58,923 nt of DNA. Origin: a virus. Location of the stretch: positions 1-58,923 of the IMG/VR virus record IMGVR_UViG_3300046171_000010. One strand, 5' to 3'. The notes below the pieces were generated by a model. The model saw only the letters and a program-made list of their open reading frames with translations. It was not told the DNA's origin and made no database searches. Shown here piece by piece: positions 51,478-58,418 of the stretch; position 1 is the stretch's first letter; every line of letters starts with the position of its first letter. A program made the translations under genes and the position numbers.

Positions 51478-52089
51478 ATGGGTATGTCTGATGTAATTGC
51501 GGTATTTAAGACCGCAGGTATCGCCGCAGACGACGATGGTATATCCGAAAATGCTGCTGTTGGTAACAATGCGGCGTTAACCATTGGGGGCGCTTTAGCT
51601 TCTGGTGGTTCAGTTACTCTGAACTCAGGGCAACTTGTAACGATTACCTCTGCTGGGGATGACGACGAAATATCGTTTACTGTAGTAGGTACAGATATTT
51701 TTGGCGCTGCTTTAACAGAGTCAGTTACCGGCGCAAATGCGGGTGTTGCTACTAGCAGTAATTTCTTCAAGACCATTGCTTCTATAACCGCTGCGGGCGA
51801 CCCAGCAGGTAATGTAAAAGCTGGAGTTAGTGCAAGCTGTGCAGACAACATCTTTGCTGGCCCTGCTAGGTTAAAAGGTGCGTATATTGTCAACTCAGGC
51901 ACAGCAGGCACTATAAAGTTCAGGACTACTTCTGTTTCAGGTACAACCCTGATGGAGATAGGAACTGTGGCTAGTGCAACTGTGACGCGAGATGTGACCA
52001 TACCAGTAGAAGGTGTGCGATTCCCAAGTGGGATAATCATTACCTATACAGGAGGTACGTTTACGTCTATCACGGCGTTCCATGCGTAA
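51478..52089 (+). CDS. Beta-rich virion structural protein (203 aa)
   Basis: Starts MGMSDVIAVFKTAGIAADDD. Continues GGSVTLNSGQLVTITSAGDD and an Ig-like or beta-helical body (ISFTVVGTDIFGAALTESVT), ending FPSGIIITYTGGTFTSITAF. Such Gly/Thr/Ala-rich proteins lie after the capsid gene as decoration or fibre-attachment proteins. No specific family is claimed. Confidence 0.6.
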   Translation: MGMSDVIAVFKTAGIAADDDGISENAAVGNNAALTIGGALASGGSVTLNSGQLVTITSAGDDDEISFTVVGTDIFGAALTESVTGANAGVATSSNFFKTIASITAAGDPAGNVKAGVSASCADNIFAGPARLKGAYIVNSGTAGTIKFRTTSVSGTTLMEIGTVASATVTRDVTIPVEGVRFPSGIIITYTGGTFTSITAFHA

Positions 52090-52402
52090 CTACTACAAGA
52101 AGGCATCGCCATGCCCCTCGTTCAAAAAAGGTGGTATGGCGGGCATGTCTGTAAAGAGTGGGGACAAGCGCCCCACTAAGTCTGGTGCTGGTATGACAGC
52201 AAAAGGCGTTGCTAAATACAGACGGCAAAACCCCGGTAGTAAGCTGCAAACCGCAGTGACAGAGAAAAAACCCACTGGAAAGCGTGCAGCGCGTCGAAAG
52301 TCGTTCTGTGCACGTTCTGCGGGACAAATGAAGAAATTTCCAAAAGCAGCCAAAGATCCTAACTCAAGGTTAAGGCAGGCGAGGAAGAGGTGGAACTGTT
52401 AG
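52082..52402 (+). CDS. Small basic DUF6321-like protein (106 aa)
   Basis: SGAGMTAKGVAKYRRQNPGS, LQTAVTEKKPTGKRAARRKS and FCARSAGQMKKFPKAAKDPN are the conserved block that I associate with DUF6321, a small Arg/Lys-rich protein of phages with two conserved Cys. Function unknown. Strongly basic, so DNA or capsid interior binding is plausible. It overlaps the preceding gene by 8 bases. Confidence 0.65.
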   Translation: MRNYYKKASPCPSFKKGGMAGMSVKSGDKRPTKSGAGMTAKGVAKYRRQNPGSKLQTAVTEKKPTGKRAARRKSFCARSAGQMKKFPKAAKDPNSRLRQARKRWNC

Positions 52403-53084
52403 ATGGCATACTTGCAAAGTAACATCCCGTACTTTAAGTGCTGGGTGCGAAAGGAGTACACACACAATCACGAGAAGTACCACGGCGAGTTTATTCACGC
52501 TATGGCGATTGCAGTAACAACGATGCCAACTAGGTGTTTGAGTTTTCAGGTAATTTTTACCTGGAGCTGAAACATACGACGAAGAAGACGAACCCAATGT
52601 GCATGGAGGTGCGATGTGGGCACGGATGCCGATTACAGCGTTGGTAGGGGATACCCCGTTAGAGGAGTGGCCCGAACCTATGCCTGTGTGGGCAGCGCAG
52701 CCTTGGGATTGCAGTTCGAGGGATCACGCTGTGTACGTGCTTGATAGAGCCACACCGTGTCCTTGGATGGCTAAGATTGACGGGGAAATGTACCCCGCGA
52801 AGTATATGTTCACAGTGGACTATACAAACAATGAGATTGCTGACGACCCTGCACAACACAAGCAGAGTCATGTGATGGAGCTGTTAGATGCTGGCCCATA
52901 TACGGGTAACATCGTGGCTCTACCAAATAATAGGGTGCGGGTGACACATCCCGCTTGGTTTGAAACGGGAGAGGGCGCACCAGATTTTCGTCCTTCTCAA
53001 CACATTCACTACAGCAAGTCCGATCTGGACTACACGCTCGACGTGAATCAAGTGTTTGATAATCTGTACGCAGACAAGGAGTAA
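52403..53084 (+). CDS. Conserved virion-associated protein, split by an apparent +1 frameshift at ACC-TGG
   Basis: From ATG 52403: MAYLQSNIPYFKCWVRKEYT and EFIHAMAIAVTTMPTRCLSF lead to TTT-ACC-TGG-AGC-TGA. In the +1 frame after ACC (52559-52561) it continues GAETYDEEDEPNVHGGAMWA, RMPITALVGDTPLEEW, AQPWDCSSRDHAVYVLDRAT and ends DNLYADKE at 53084. I know this as one unbroken protein of about 225 residues in marine phages (MAYL-S-IPYFKCWVR start, HGGAMWARMPI centre). The upstream half is otherwise too short to stand alone. Confidence 0.7.
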
Positions 53085-53087
53085 GCC

Positions 53088-53495
53088 ATGATTAAGATAG
53101 ATAATACGCCTCCGGGTACTAGACGCAGGCTTAAAAGAGGTGCTGCGGCACGTAGACGTAGTGAACCTAGTAAAACGGCTGTGGGCGGCGCTAAGAATAA
53201 AGAACAGCTACGACAGGATCGAATGAAGCGAGAGCGCGAAGCTAACATGGCTATGGTCAAGAAAGACCGTCCAATGCCTAAGCGCCCCTCTGCGATCAGT
53301 TTGGCTAACGCTGCTGACCCAAAAGCAAAACGCCCAGCGAAGCCACAAACGCCACCTACAACTGCACCTCGCCCCCCAAAGGCAGGACCTCCTGCGAAGC
53401 CAACTGCAAAGAAGCCACCACGTCCATTACGCGGCACGGTGACTGGTAAGGCGGACGTAATGTCGGTGAAGGCCGAGATAAGCGTGCCAATGTAA
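53088..53495 (+). CDS. Basic Pro/Lys/Arg-rich protein (135 aa)
   Basis: Very basic N-terminus (TRRRLKRGAAARRRSEPSKT), charged coil (KEQLRQDRMKREREANMAMV) and proline-rich C-terminal third (TPPTTAPRPPKAGPPAKPTA). Probably disordered and DNA-binding, as in capsid-internal proteins. The last 20 residues may belong to a different frame (see the next entry). Confidence 0.55.
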   Translation: MIKIDNTPPGTRRRLKRGAAARRRSEPSKTAVGGAKNKEQLRQDRMKREREANMAMVKKDRPMPKRPSAISLANAADPKAKRPAKPQTPPTTAPRPPKAGPPAKPTAKKPPRPLRGTVTGKADVMSVKAEISVPM

Positions 53496-53521
53496 CCCGT
53501 GAGCAGTTACAAGAGACGGGC

Positions 53522-53941
53522 ATGACCCTACGGCAGTACCTAAACTTCATGGATCGCGAAGGTAAGCGTCCACCTAAGAAAGCTATGGGTGGCGGCATGA
53601 TGAAGTCGAAAATGAAAGCCAAGGGCATGAAAGCTGGCGGTAAGATGAAGTCCAAAGGTTATAGTGCTGGTGGCAAGATGAAAGCCAAAGGCATGAGTGC
53701 TGGCGGTAAAATGAAAGCCAAGGGCATGGCTGTTGGTGGCCCACTGAAGAAAGCACCAGAAGGCAATACGGGACTCAAAAAGCTACCAAAGCAAGTACGT
53801 AACAAGATGGGTTACATGGCTAAAGGCGGCATGATGAAGACCAAGGGCTACTCAAAAGGTGGAGCCGCTGGTGGTAAGAAGCAAAAGGTTCGCGGTGCCG
53901 GTATCGCTCGTAAGGGCGTACGTCCAGCGAAGATGCGTTAG
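53522..53941 (+). CDS. Lys/Gly/Met repeat protein with C-terminal RGAGIA tag (139 aa), possibly 5' truncated
   Basis: TLRQYLNFMDREGKRPPKKA opens the annotated frame, then at least four 12-residue repeats of the form AGGKMKAKGMS (roughly residues 30-75), and the C-terminal tag KVRGAGIARKGVRPAKMR. The frame is open back to 53450 without a start codon, encoding EGRDKRANVTREQLQETG, which looks like the natural continuation before MTLRQYLN. It may therefore be the 3' part of the 53088 gene after a -1 change. Polybasic repeats suggest DNA packing. Confidence 0.55.
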   Translation: MTLRQYLNFMDREGKRPPKKAMGGGMMKSKMKAKGMKAGGKMKSKGYSAGGKMKAKGMSAGGKMKAKGMAVGGPLKKAPEGNTGLKKLPKQVRNKMGYMAKGGMMKTKGYSKGGAAGGKKQKVRGAGIARKGVRPAKMR

Positions 53942-53950
53942 GAGTTAGGT

Positions 53951-54277
53951 ATGGCTAAAGATAAAAAAAGCAAAGGGCCATTTAGTTTTATTGGAGAACT
54001 AAATGAAGCTCGCAAAGATGTCTTTGGTGCTGGATATGAGAAAGAAGGCGTTAGAGGTCTTATTCCCGGTATGTCAGAAGACAGGCCAACTATGGAAGAA
54101 ATACTTGCATACCGAGAAAAACGCCTAGCTGAAGAGAAAAGGAAAAAAGCTGCTCAGAAGAAAAAACGACAGCGTATAAAAGAGAACCCTAGTCTGTATA
54201 AGGGCTACAAAAAGGGTGGCAAAGTAAGAGGCGCTGGCATAGCTCGTAAGGGCGTACGTCCAGCGAAGATGCGTTAG
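53951..54277 (+). CDS. Small virion-type protein with RGAGIA tag (108 aa)
   Basis: GGAGTTAGGT before ATG. PFSFIGELNEARKDVFGAGY, then PTMEEILAYREKRLAEEKRK, a basic coil (KRQRIKENPSLYKGYKKGG), and the C-terminal 18 residues are identical to those of the preceding protein (KVRGAGIARKGVRPAKMR). DNA is also nearly identical there, consistent with duplication of the tag segment. Confidence 0.65.
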   Translation: MAKDKKSKGPFSFIGELNEARKDVFGAGYEKEGVRGLIPGMSEDRPTMEEILAYREKRLAEEKRKKAAQKKKRQRIKENPSLYKGYKKGGKVRGAGIARKGVRPAKMR

Positions 54278-54286
54278 GAGAAATAT

Positions 54287-54647
54287 ATGCCATTACCAGC
54301 ACTAGGCGCAGTAGCTCAATTTTTAGCATCAAACGGTGCTAGGGCAGCAGCCGCAAAGTTTGGAAAGAAAGCTGTCGAAGCGGCTAAGAAAGAGCTTAGT
54401 GACCGTGACAAAACCGTAAGTGACATGGCGGATAAAGCTAATGTAGGGTGTTACACGGACGCGGAGTCCTCAGTCTATACGCAGACAGCAGGACACTATG
54501 CGTGACAAACGAGTGGCTAAACAAGAAACAGAGGCTCGCGCACCTAGATCGCCCAAAGAAGAAATGCCTTTGAAGTTTAAGAAAGGCGGTAAAGTTCGCG
54601 GTGCCGGTATTGAGCGGAAAGGTCTACGTAAGGCTAAAATGCGATGA
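54287..54647 (+). CDS. Basic protein with RGAGIE tag, split by an apparent +1 frameshift at GGG-TGT
   Basis: Starts MPLPALGAVAQFLASNGARA, with KKAVEAAKKELSDRDKTVSD. In the zero frame it ends after 72 residues with an atypical acidic tail (CYTDAESSVYTQTAG). After GTA-GGG (54443-54448) the +1 frame gives VTRTRSPQSIRRQQDTMRDK and ends with KVRGAGIERKGLRKAKMR at 54647, basic throughout and closed by the same tag as its neighbours. An independent 49-residue gene from ATG 54498 is the alternative; it would overlap the first by 8 bases. Confidence 0.55.
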
Positions 54648-54823
54648 GACGTTATTACAAGTCAGGCGGTAAGGTGAAGTCGGGCGGTAAGATCTGCCCG
54701 AAAGGCAAAGCGTGGGCCAAGCGCACGTTTGATACCTACCCGTCTGCTTATGCGAACATGGCGGCTTCTAAGTATTGCAAAGACCCTAACTATGCTAAGG
54801 GCAGCAAGAAGAAGAGTAAGTAA
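54644..54823 (+). CDS. Small conserved protein, DUF5872-like (59 aa)
   Basis: MRRYYKSGGKVKSGGKICPK, then AWAKRTFDTYPSAYANMAAS and KYCKDPNYAKGSKKK. The TYPSAYAN--ASKYCKDPNYA block is the core of DUF5872-like proteins, common in phages with no assigned role. It overlaps the previous stop (ATGA) and its TAA overlaps the next ATG. Confidence 0.7.
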   Translation: MRRYYKSGGKVKSGGKICPKGKAWAKRTFDTYPSAYANMAASKYCKDPNYAKGSKKKSK

Positions 54824-55161
54824 TGGGGCAGCTTAAACAGTGGCGGGATCAGCAGTGGGTTCGTATTGGCACCGATGGCAAGATCAAAGGGCCATGCGGC
54901 ACGTCGAAAGACAAAAAGAACCCAGATCGCTGCTTACCTAAAGCTAAAGCACAGTCACTGAGCCAGTCTGAACGCGCTACCACAGCGCGTAAGAAGAAAA
55001 AGGCAGGTGCCACAGGGCAGCAGGTAGTATCTAATACTCCCAAAGCCAAGGTTAAAACAGCGAAAGCTGGTGGCCCAATACGCGCAAATCACAAAGGTTG
55101 TGGCGCAGTAATGAACAAGCGTAGGAAGAAGACGCTGTACGTACAAGGTAATAGGCCATGA
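54823..55161 (+). CDS. Small basic conserved protein (112 aa)
   Basis: MGQLKQWRDQQWVRIGTDGK, then GPCGTSKDKKNPDRCLPKAK and QSLSQSERATTARKKKKAGA: a two-Cys N-terminal domain of a family that often accompanies DUF5872 genes. It ends GCGAVMNKRRKKTLYV. All neighbours are also small and basic, suggesting a set of proteins packaged together. Confidence 0.65.
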   Translation: MGQLKQWRDQQWVRIGTDGKIKGPCGTSKDKKNPDRCLPKAKAQSLSQSERATTARKKKKAGATGQQVVSNTPKAKVKTAKAGGPIRANHKGCGAVMNKRRKKTLYVQGNRP

Positions 55162-55847
55162 CAACATCTGGAACAACAGCATTTGATATGGACTTCACGG
55201 AGATCGCTGAAGAAGCGTGGGAACGTGCGGGTCGTGAAATGCGTTCTGGATATGACTTACGCACCGCCAGACGTTCTATGAACCTGATGACCATTGAGTG
55301 GCAGAATCGTGGCATCAATATGTGGACGATTGACGAAGGCACTGTGACGATGGTCAAGGGCACAAGTCAGTATGATTTGCCTGCCGATACCATTGACCTG
55401 CTAGAGCAAGTCATACGAACAAACAGTGGAAACACTACTACGCAGTCTGATCTGACCATAAGTCGTATTAGCGTCAGCACATACGCATCCATACCTAACA
55501 AGTTAACAGAAGGCAGGCCGATTCAGGTTTACGTAGAACGTCTTAGAGACAATCCTAAGATTAACGTGTGGCCTGTACCTGACAAAAACGACGAGTACAT
55601 ATTCAAGTATTACCGTATGCGACGTATACAGGACGCGGGTACTGGCGTAGAGACCGCTGATATGAACTTCAGGTTCTTTCCGTGTCTGGTCGCTGGACTG
55701 GCGTACTACATATCTATGAAAGAACCAGAGCTTATGGCACGAGTACCTATGCTAAAAGACGCTTACGAAGAGCAGTTTGCTTTGGCGGCTGGAGAAGATA
55801 GGGATAAGACCGCTGCACGCTTTGTGCCGCGCATCAGCTATGTCTAA
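55158..55847 (+). CDS. Head-tail adaptor-like protein (229 aa)
   Basis: FTEIAEEAWERAGREMRSGY, LRTARRSMNLMTIEWQNRGI, then SQYDLPADTIDLLEQVIRTN. NKLTEGRPIQVYVERLRDNP follows, with NVWPVPDKNDEYIFKYYRMR. This helical-beta layout occurs in proteins attached under the portal (gatekeeper/adaptor, T7 gp11-like role). Its position after the head genes and before tail proteins agrees. Confidence 0.65.
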   Translation: MTTSGTTAFDMDFTEIAEEAWERAGREMRSGYDLRTARRSMNLMTIEWQNRGINMWTIDEGTVTMVKGTSQYDLPADTIDLLEQVIRTNSGNTTTQSDLTISRISVSTYASIPNKLTEGRPIQVYVERLRDNPKINVWPVPDKNDEYIFKYYRMRRIQDAGTGVETADMNFRFFPCLVAGLAYYISMKEPELMARVPMLKDAYEEQFALAAGEDRDKTAARFVPRISYV

Positions 55848-56205
55848 TAGGTTTGCATCCACTAAAAGAGCCATTGCTGAATGTGACATTTGTGGGTTTC
55901 AGTATAAGCTACGTGAGTTAAAGAATTTAATACGCAAAGGGCGTGATACAAACTTAAAGGCGTGTCCTACCTGTTGGAATCCCGGTCAGCCGCAGCTAAA
56001 GCTAGGTGAGTTTCCAGTAGACGACCCGCAAGCCATACGCGACCCAAGACCTGATAGGAGTTTAGGGGTAGCAGGGGCTAATAGCAGTAGGCAGATACAG
56101 TGGGGATGGAACCCTGTAGGCGCAGGCGATGACCCCTTTGGGCTAACTCCTAACGATTTAGTAGCAACAGGGCAAGTCGGAACAGTAACAGTGACAACAA
56201 CTTAG
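55840..56205 (+). CDS. Zinc-ribbon virion-associated protein (121 aa)
   Basis: Start at ATG 55840, overlapping the adaptor stop; the open frame to 55777 lies inside it. CDICGFQYKLRELKNLIRKG and LKACPTCWNPGQPQL give a C-x2-C / C-x2-C zinc site. HPEDAQA-like PVDDPQAIRDPRPDRSLG follows and a Gly/Thr-rich end. The same arrangement occurs in marine phages between two adaptor-like genes; its role is unknown. Confidence 0.65.
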   Translation: MSNRFASTKRAIAECDICGFQYKLRELKNLIRKGRDTNLKACPTCWNPGQPQLKLGEFPVDDPQAIRDPRPDRSLGVAGANSSRQIQWGWNPVGAGDDPFGLTPNDLVATGQVGTVTVTTT

Positions 56206-56214
56206 AGAATAGCT

Positions 56215-56352
56215 ATGAAAAAAGATAGTAAAATCAAAGAAGTAAAAGATGCACCTAAGCCTGATATGAAGGGCGTTAAGACCACTGGAATCAAAGTTCG
56301 TGGTACAGGCGCTGCTACAAAAGGACTTATGGCTCGCGGCCCTATGGCGTAA
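56215..56352 (+). CDS. Short protein ending in an RGTGAATKG tag (45 aa)
   Basis: MKKDSKIKEVKDAPKPDMKG then KVRGTGAATKGLMARGPMA. GAGAATAGCT precedes the ATG. The end is a variant of the RGAGIA tag of the 53-54 kb proteins, here almost the whole gene product. Lysine-rich, probably unstructured. Confidence 0.6.
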   Translation: MKKDSKIKEVKDAPKPDMKGVKTTGIKVRGTGAATKGLMARGPMA

Positions 56353-56355
56353 AAC

Positions 56356-56985
56356 ATGAACTATACCGAGCTAAAAACAAATATTGAGGACATTTGTGAG
56401 CTTACGTTCACAGATGACCAGCTCGCTATGTTCACGAAACAGGCGGAACAGAAGATATACAATGCTGTGCAGATACCCGCACTGCGTAAAAATGTTACTG
56501 GCACCATGACATCCAGTAACGTGTATCTGTCAGTCCCTACTGATTTTTTGTACGTATACAGCCTAGCGGTCATAGACGGTAGTGGTAACTACACGTTCTT
56601 ACTAAACAAAGACGTTAACTTCATACGTGAGGCGTATTCCACCAGCACAGCAACGGGAGTACCTAAGCACTACGCTATATTCAACGATGATGCGTTTATT
56701 CTTGGGCCTACACCTAACAGTAATTACTCAACAGAGCTTCATTACGGCTACTATCCTGAGTCTATTGTTACCGCTAGCACCACCTATCTTGGCGATGAGT
56801 TTGACTCTGCGCTACTAAACGGTGCCCTAGTAGAAGCTATACGATTTATGAAGGGTGAGCCTGATATGATTGCGCTTTACGATAAGATGTACGTATCAGC
56901 TATGTCGTTACTCAAGGTACTGGGTGACGGTAAGTTACGTTCTGACACGTATCGTTCTGGGCAAGCTAGGCTAACGGTGCAGTAA
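56356..56985 (+). CDS. Adaptor / tail-connector protein, SU10-adaptor-like (209 aa)
   Basis: MNYTELKTNIEDICELTFTD begins the family pattern, then FTKQAEQKIYNAVQIPALRK, VPTDFLYVYSLAVIDGSGNY, VPKHYAIFNDDAFILGPTPN and ELHYGYYPESIVTASTTYLG. This alpha-beta protein sits below the portal and connects head to tail in short-tailed phages. Moderately sure of the family. Confidence 0.7.
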   Translation: MNYTELKTNIEDICELTFTDDQLAMFTKQAEQKIYNAVQIPALRKNVTGTMTSSNVYLSVPTDFLYVYSLAVIDGSGNYTFLLNKDVNFIREAYSTSTATGVPKHYAIFNDDAFILGPTPNSNYSTELHYGYYPESIVTASTTYLGDEFDSALLNGALVEAIRFMKGEPDMIALYDKMYVSAMSLLKVLGDGKLRSDTYRSGQARLTVQ

Positions 56986-56993
56986 GAAGTTAT

Positions 56994-57284
56994 ATGTTGT
57001 TACAAACTCCGCAAATAGAAGTAGGTAATGTTTTCGTTGCCACTACAGAAAACAAAGGGCATGACCCTGAGTTCTGGGCGCAAGCCGCCGCAGGTAGGAT
57101 CGTTAGCGTAGGTAGCAGTTGTCACCCCGTGATAGCGCAACAAGCGGAAGCGTTCAAGGAAGCAGTCAGAGCCACGGCTTTGCACTACATAAAAGAAGCA
57201 ATAAAGAGCGATAGGACAACACTTATTGCAGAACTAGAACGTCAAGGTCATAAAGACATGGCAGACATAATTAGGAGTCTATAA
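56994..57284 (+). CDS. Small hypothetical protein (96 aa)
   Basis: Starts MLLQTPQIEVGNVFVATTEN. Features GHDPEFWAQAAAGRIVSVGS and a helical end (EAFKEAVRATALHYIKEAIK; LIAELERQGHKDMADIIRSL). The HDPEFWA-----RIVSVG block recurs in phage proteins near adaptor genes. Function unknown. Confidence 0.6.
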   Translation: MLLQTPQIEVGNVFVATTENKGHDPEFWAQAAAGRIVSVGSSCHPVIAQQAEAFKEAVRATALHYIKEAIKSDRTTLIAELERQGHKDMADIIRSL

Positions 57285-57712
57285 TGGCTATATCTACAGC
57301 TATGTGCACGTCTTTCAAGCAAGAAATACTTGTTGGCACGCATAATTTTACTGCCACTTCTGGCAATACGTTCAAGCTAGCTTTGTACACAAGTTCGGCT
57401 TCCTTGGGCGCAAGCACCACTGCGTATTCAACATCTAACGAAGTGTCTGGTACAGGATACACAGCGGCAGGTGCAGCGTTGACCAGCGTTACCCCGGTTG
57501 CTAGCGGAACAACAGCCTTGTGCGACTTTTCTGACCTTACATTCAGTTCGAGCACTATCACTGCAAACGGTGCGCTTATATACAACGATACACAATCAGA
57601 TAAAGCTGTTTGTACGTTAGCTTTTGGTGGCGATAAGACCTCAACTGCGGGTGATTTTACGATCCAGTTCCCGACAGCAGATGCGTCTAACGCAATCATC
57701 CGTATTGCATAG
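57284..57712 (+). CDS. Beta-rich virion protein (142 aa)
   Basis: MAISTAMCTSFKQEILVGTH, then FKLALYTSSASLGASTTAYS, GTGYTAAGAALTSVTPVASG and DFSDLTFSSSTITANGALIY. This small family (helix with FK-E-L-GTHNF, then a beta-sandwich) is frequent near tail genes and regarded as structural. Confidence 0.65.
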   Translation: MAISTAMCTSFKQEILVGTHNFTATSGNTFKLALYTSSASLGASTTAYSTSNEVSGTGYTAAGAALTSVTPVASGTTALCDFSDLTFSSSTITANGALIYNDTQSDKAVCTLAFGGDKTSTAGDFTIQFPTADASNAIIRIA

Positions 57713-57722
57713 CGAGTAATAT

Positions 57723-58418
57723 GTGGCGGTTGTTAATGGCTGGGGACGCGGTGCTTGGGGTGACCTTGGATGGGGCGAAGGCTCTATTCCAGTTACCGTT
57801 ACGGGCGTTGCAGGCACTGGCGCAGTCACAACAGTCACCGTCTCAGCAGATGCAAATGTCTCTGTCACAGGCGTTTCTGCAACAGGGGCAGTCGGGTCGG
57901 TCACAGTCTCAGCGGGCGCAAATGTCTCCGTTACGGGCGTTGCTGGAACTTCTGCGCTCGGCAGCATATCACTCGTTACGAGCAACATCATATCCGTTAC
58001 GGGTGTTGCAGGCACTGGCGCGGTTACAACAACTACCGTTTCCGCAGGGGCTAGTGTATCGCCAACGGGTGTCGCAGGTACGGGAGCGGTTGGGTCAGTT
58101 ACGCCGACAGCAGGTGCGAATGTATCGCCCACGGGCGTTGCGGGCACTGGCGCGGTCACTACAGTCAGTATTGCTCTGGGTCAAACGATTGTTCCAACGG
58201 GTGTCGCGGGCACAGGGGCGGCTGGGGATGTAACAGTTGCCGACGCCGTTATTGGCGTTACGGGAGTATCTGCAACAGGTATAGTTAACATTGTTAATGT
58301 TTGGGGCTTAGTAGATGATAGCCAGACGCCAAATTACTCAACTATATCAACGAGTCAAACACCGAGTTGGACTGCTATAACAGATAGTCAAACTCCAAAT
58401 TGGGAAGAGGTAGCTTAA
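57723..58418 (+). CDS. Repetitive virion protein (231 aa), GTG start
   Basis: N-terminal NGWGRGAWGDLGWGEG is followed by about eight copies of a 17-22 residue repeat, VTGVAGTGAV-TVTVSAGANV with small variations (residues 22-190), and three C-terminal copies of DSQTPNW. The repeats look like a beta-solenoid or filament. Repeats also exist at the DNA level. GTG is preceded by GAGTAATAT. Another frame of the same stretch is open for 170 codons but is only a shadow of the repeat. Confidence 0.65.
   Translation: MAVVNGWGRGAWGDLGWGEGSIPVTVTGVAGTGAVTTVTVSADANVSVTGVSATGAVGSVTVSAGANVSVTGVAGTSALGSISLVTSNIISVTGVAGTGAVTTTTVSAGASVSPTGVAGTGAVGSVTPTAGANVSPTGVAGTGAVTTVSIALGQTIVPTGVAGTGAAGDVTVADAVIGVTGVSATGIVNIVNVWGLVDDSQTPNYSTISTSQTPSWTAITDSQTPNWEEVA

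Noticed and set aside
57721-58233. 170-codon frame over the repeat protein, and the 172-codon antisense frame
   Set aside because: Products of a regular repeat read in other frames (Gln/Leu/Arg-rich); codon pattern and the neighbouring family support the 57723 frame.
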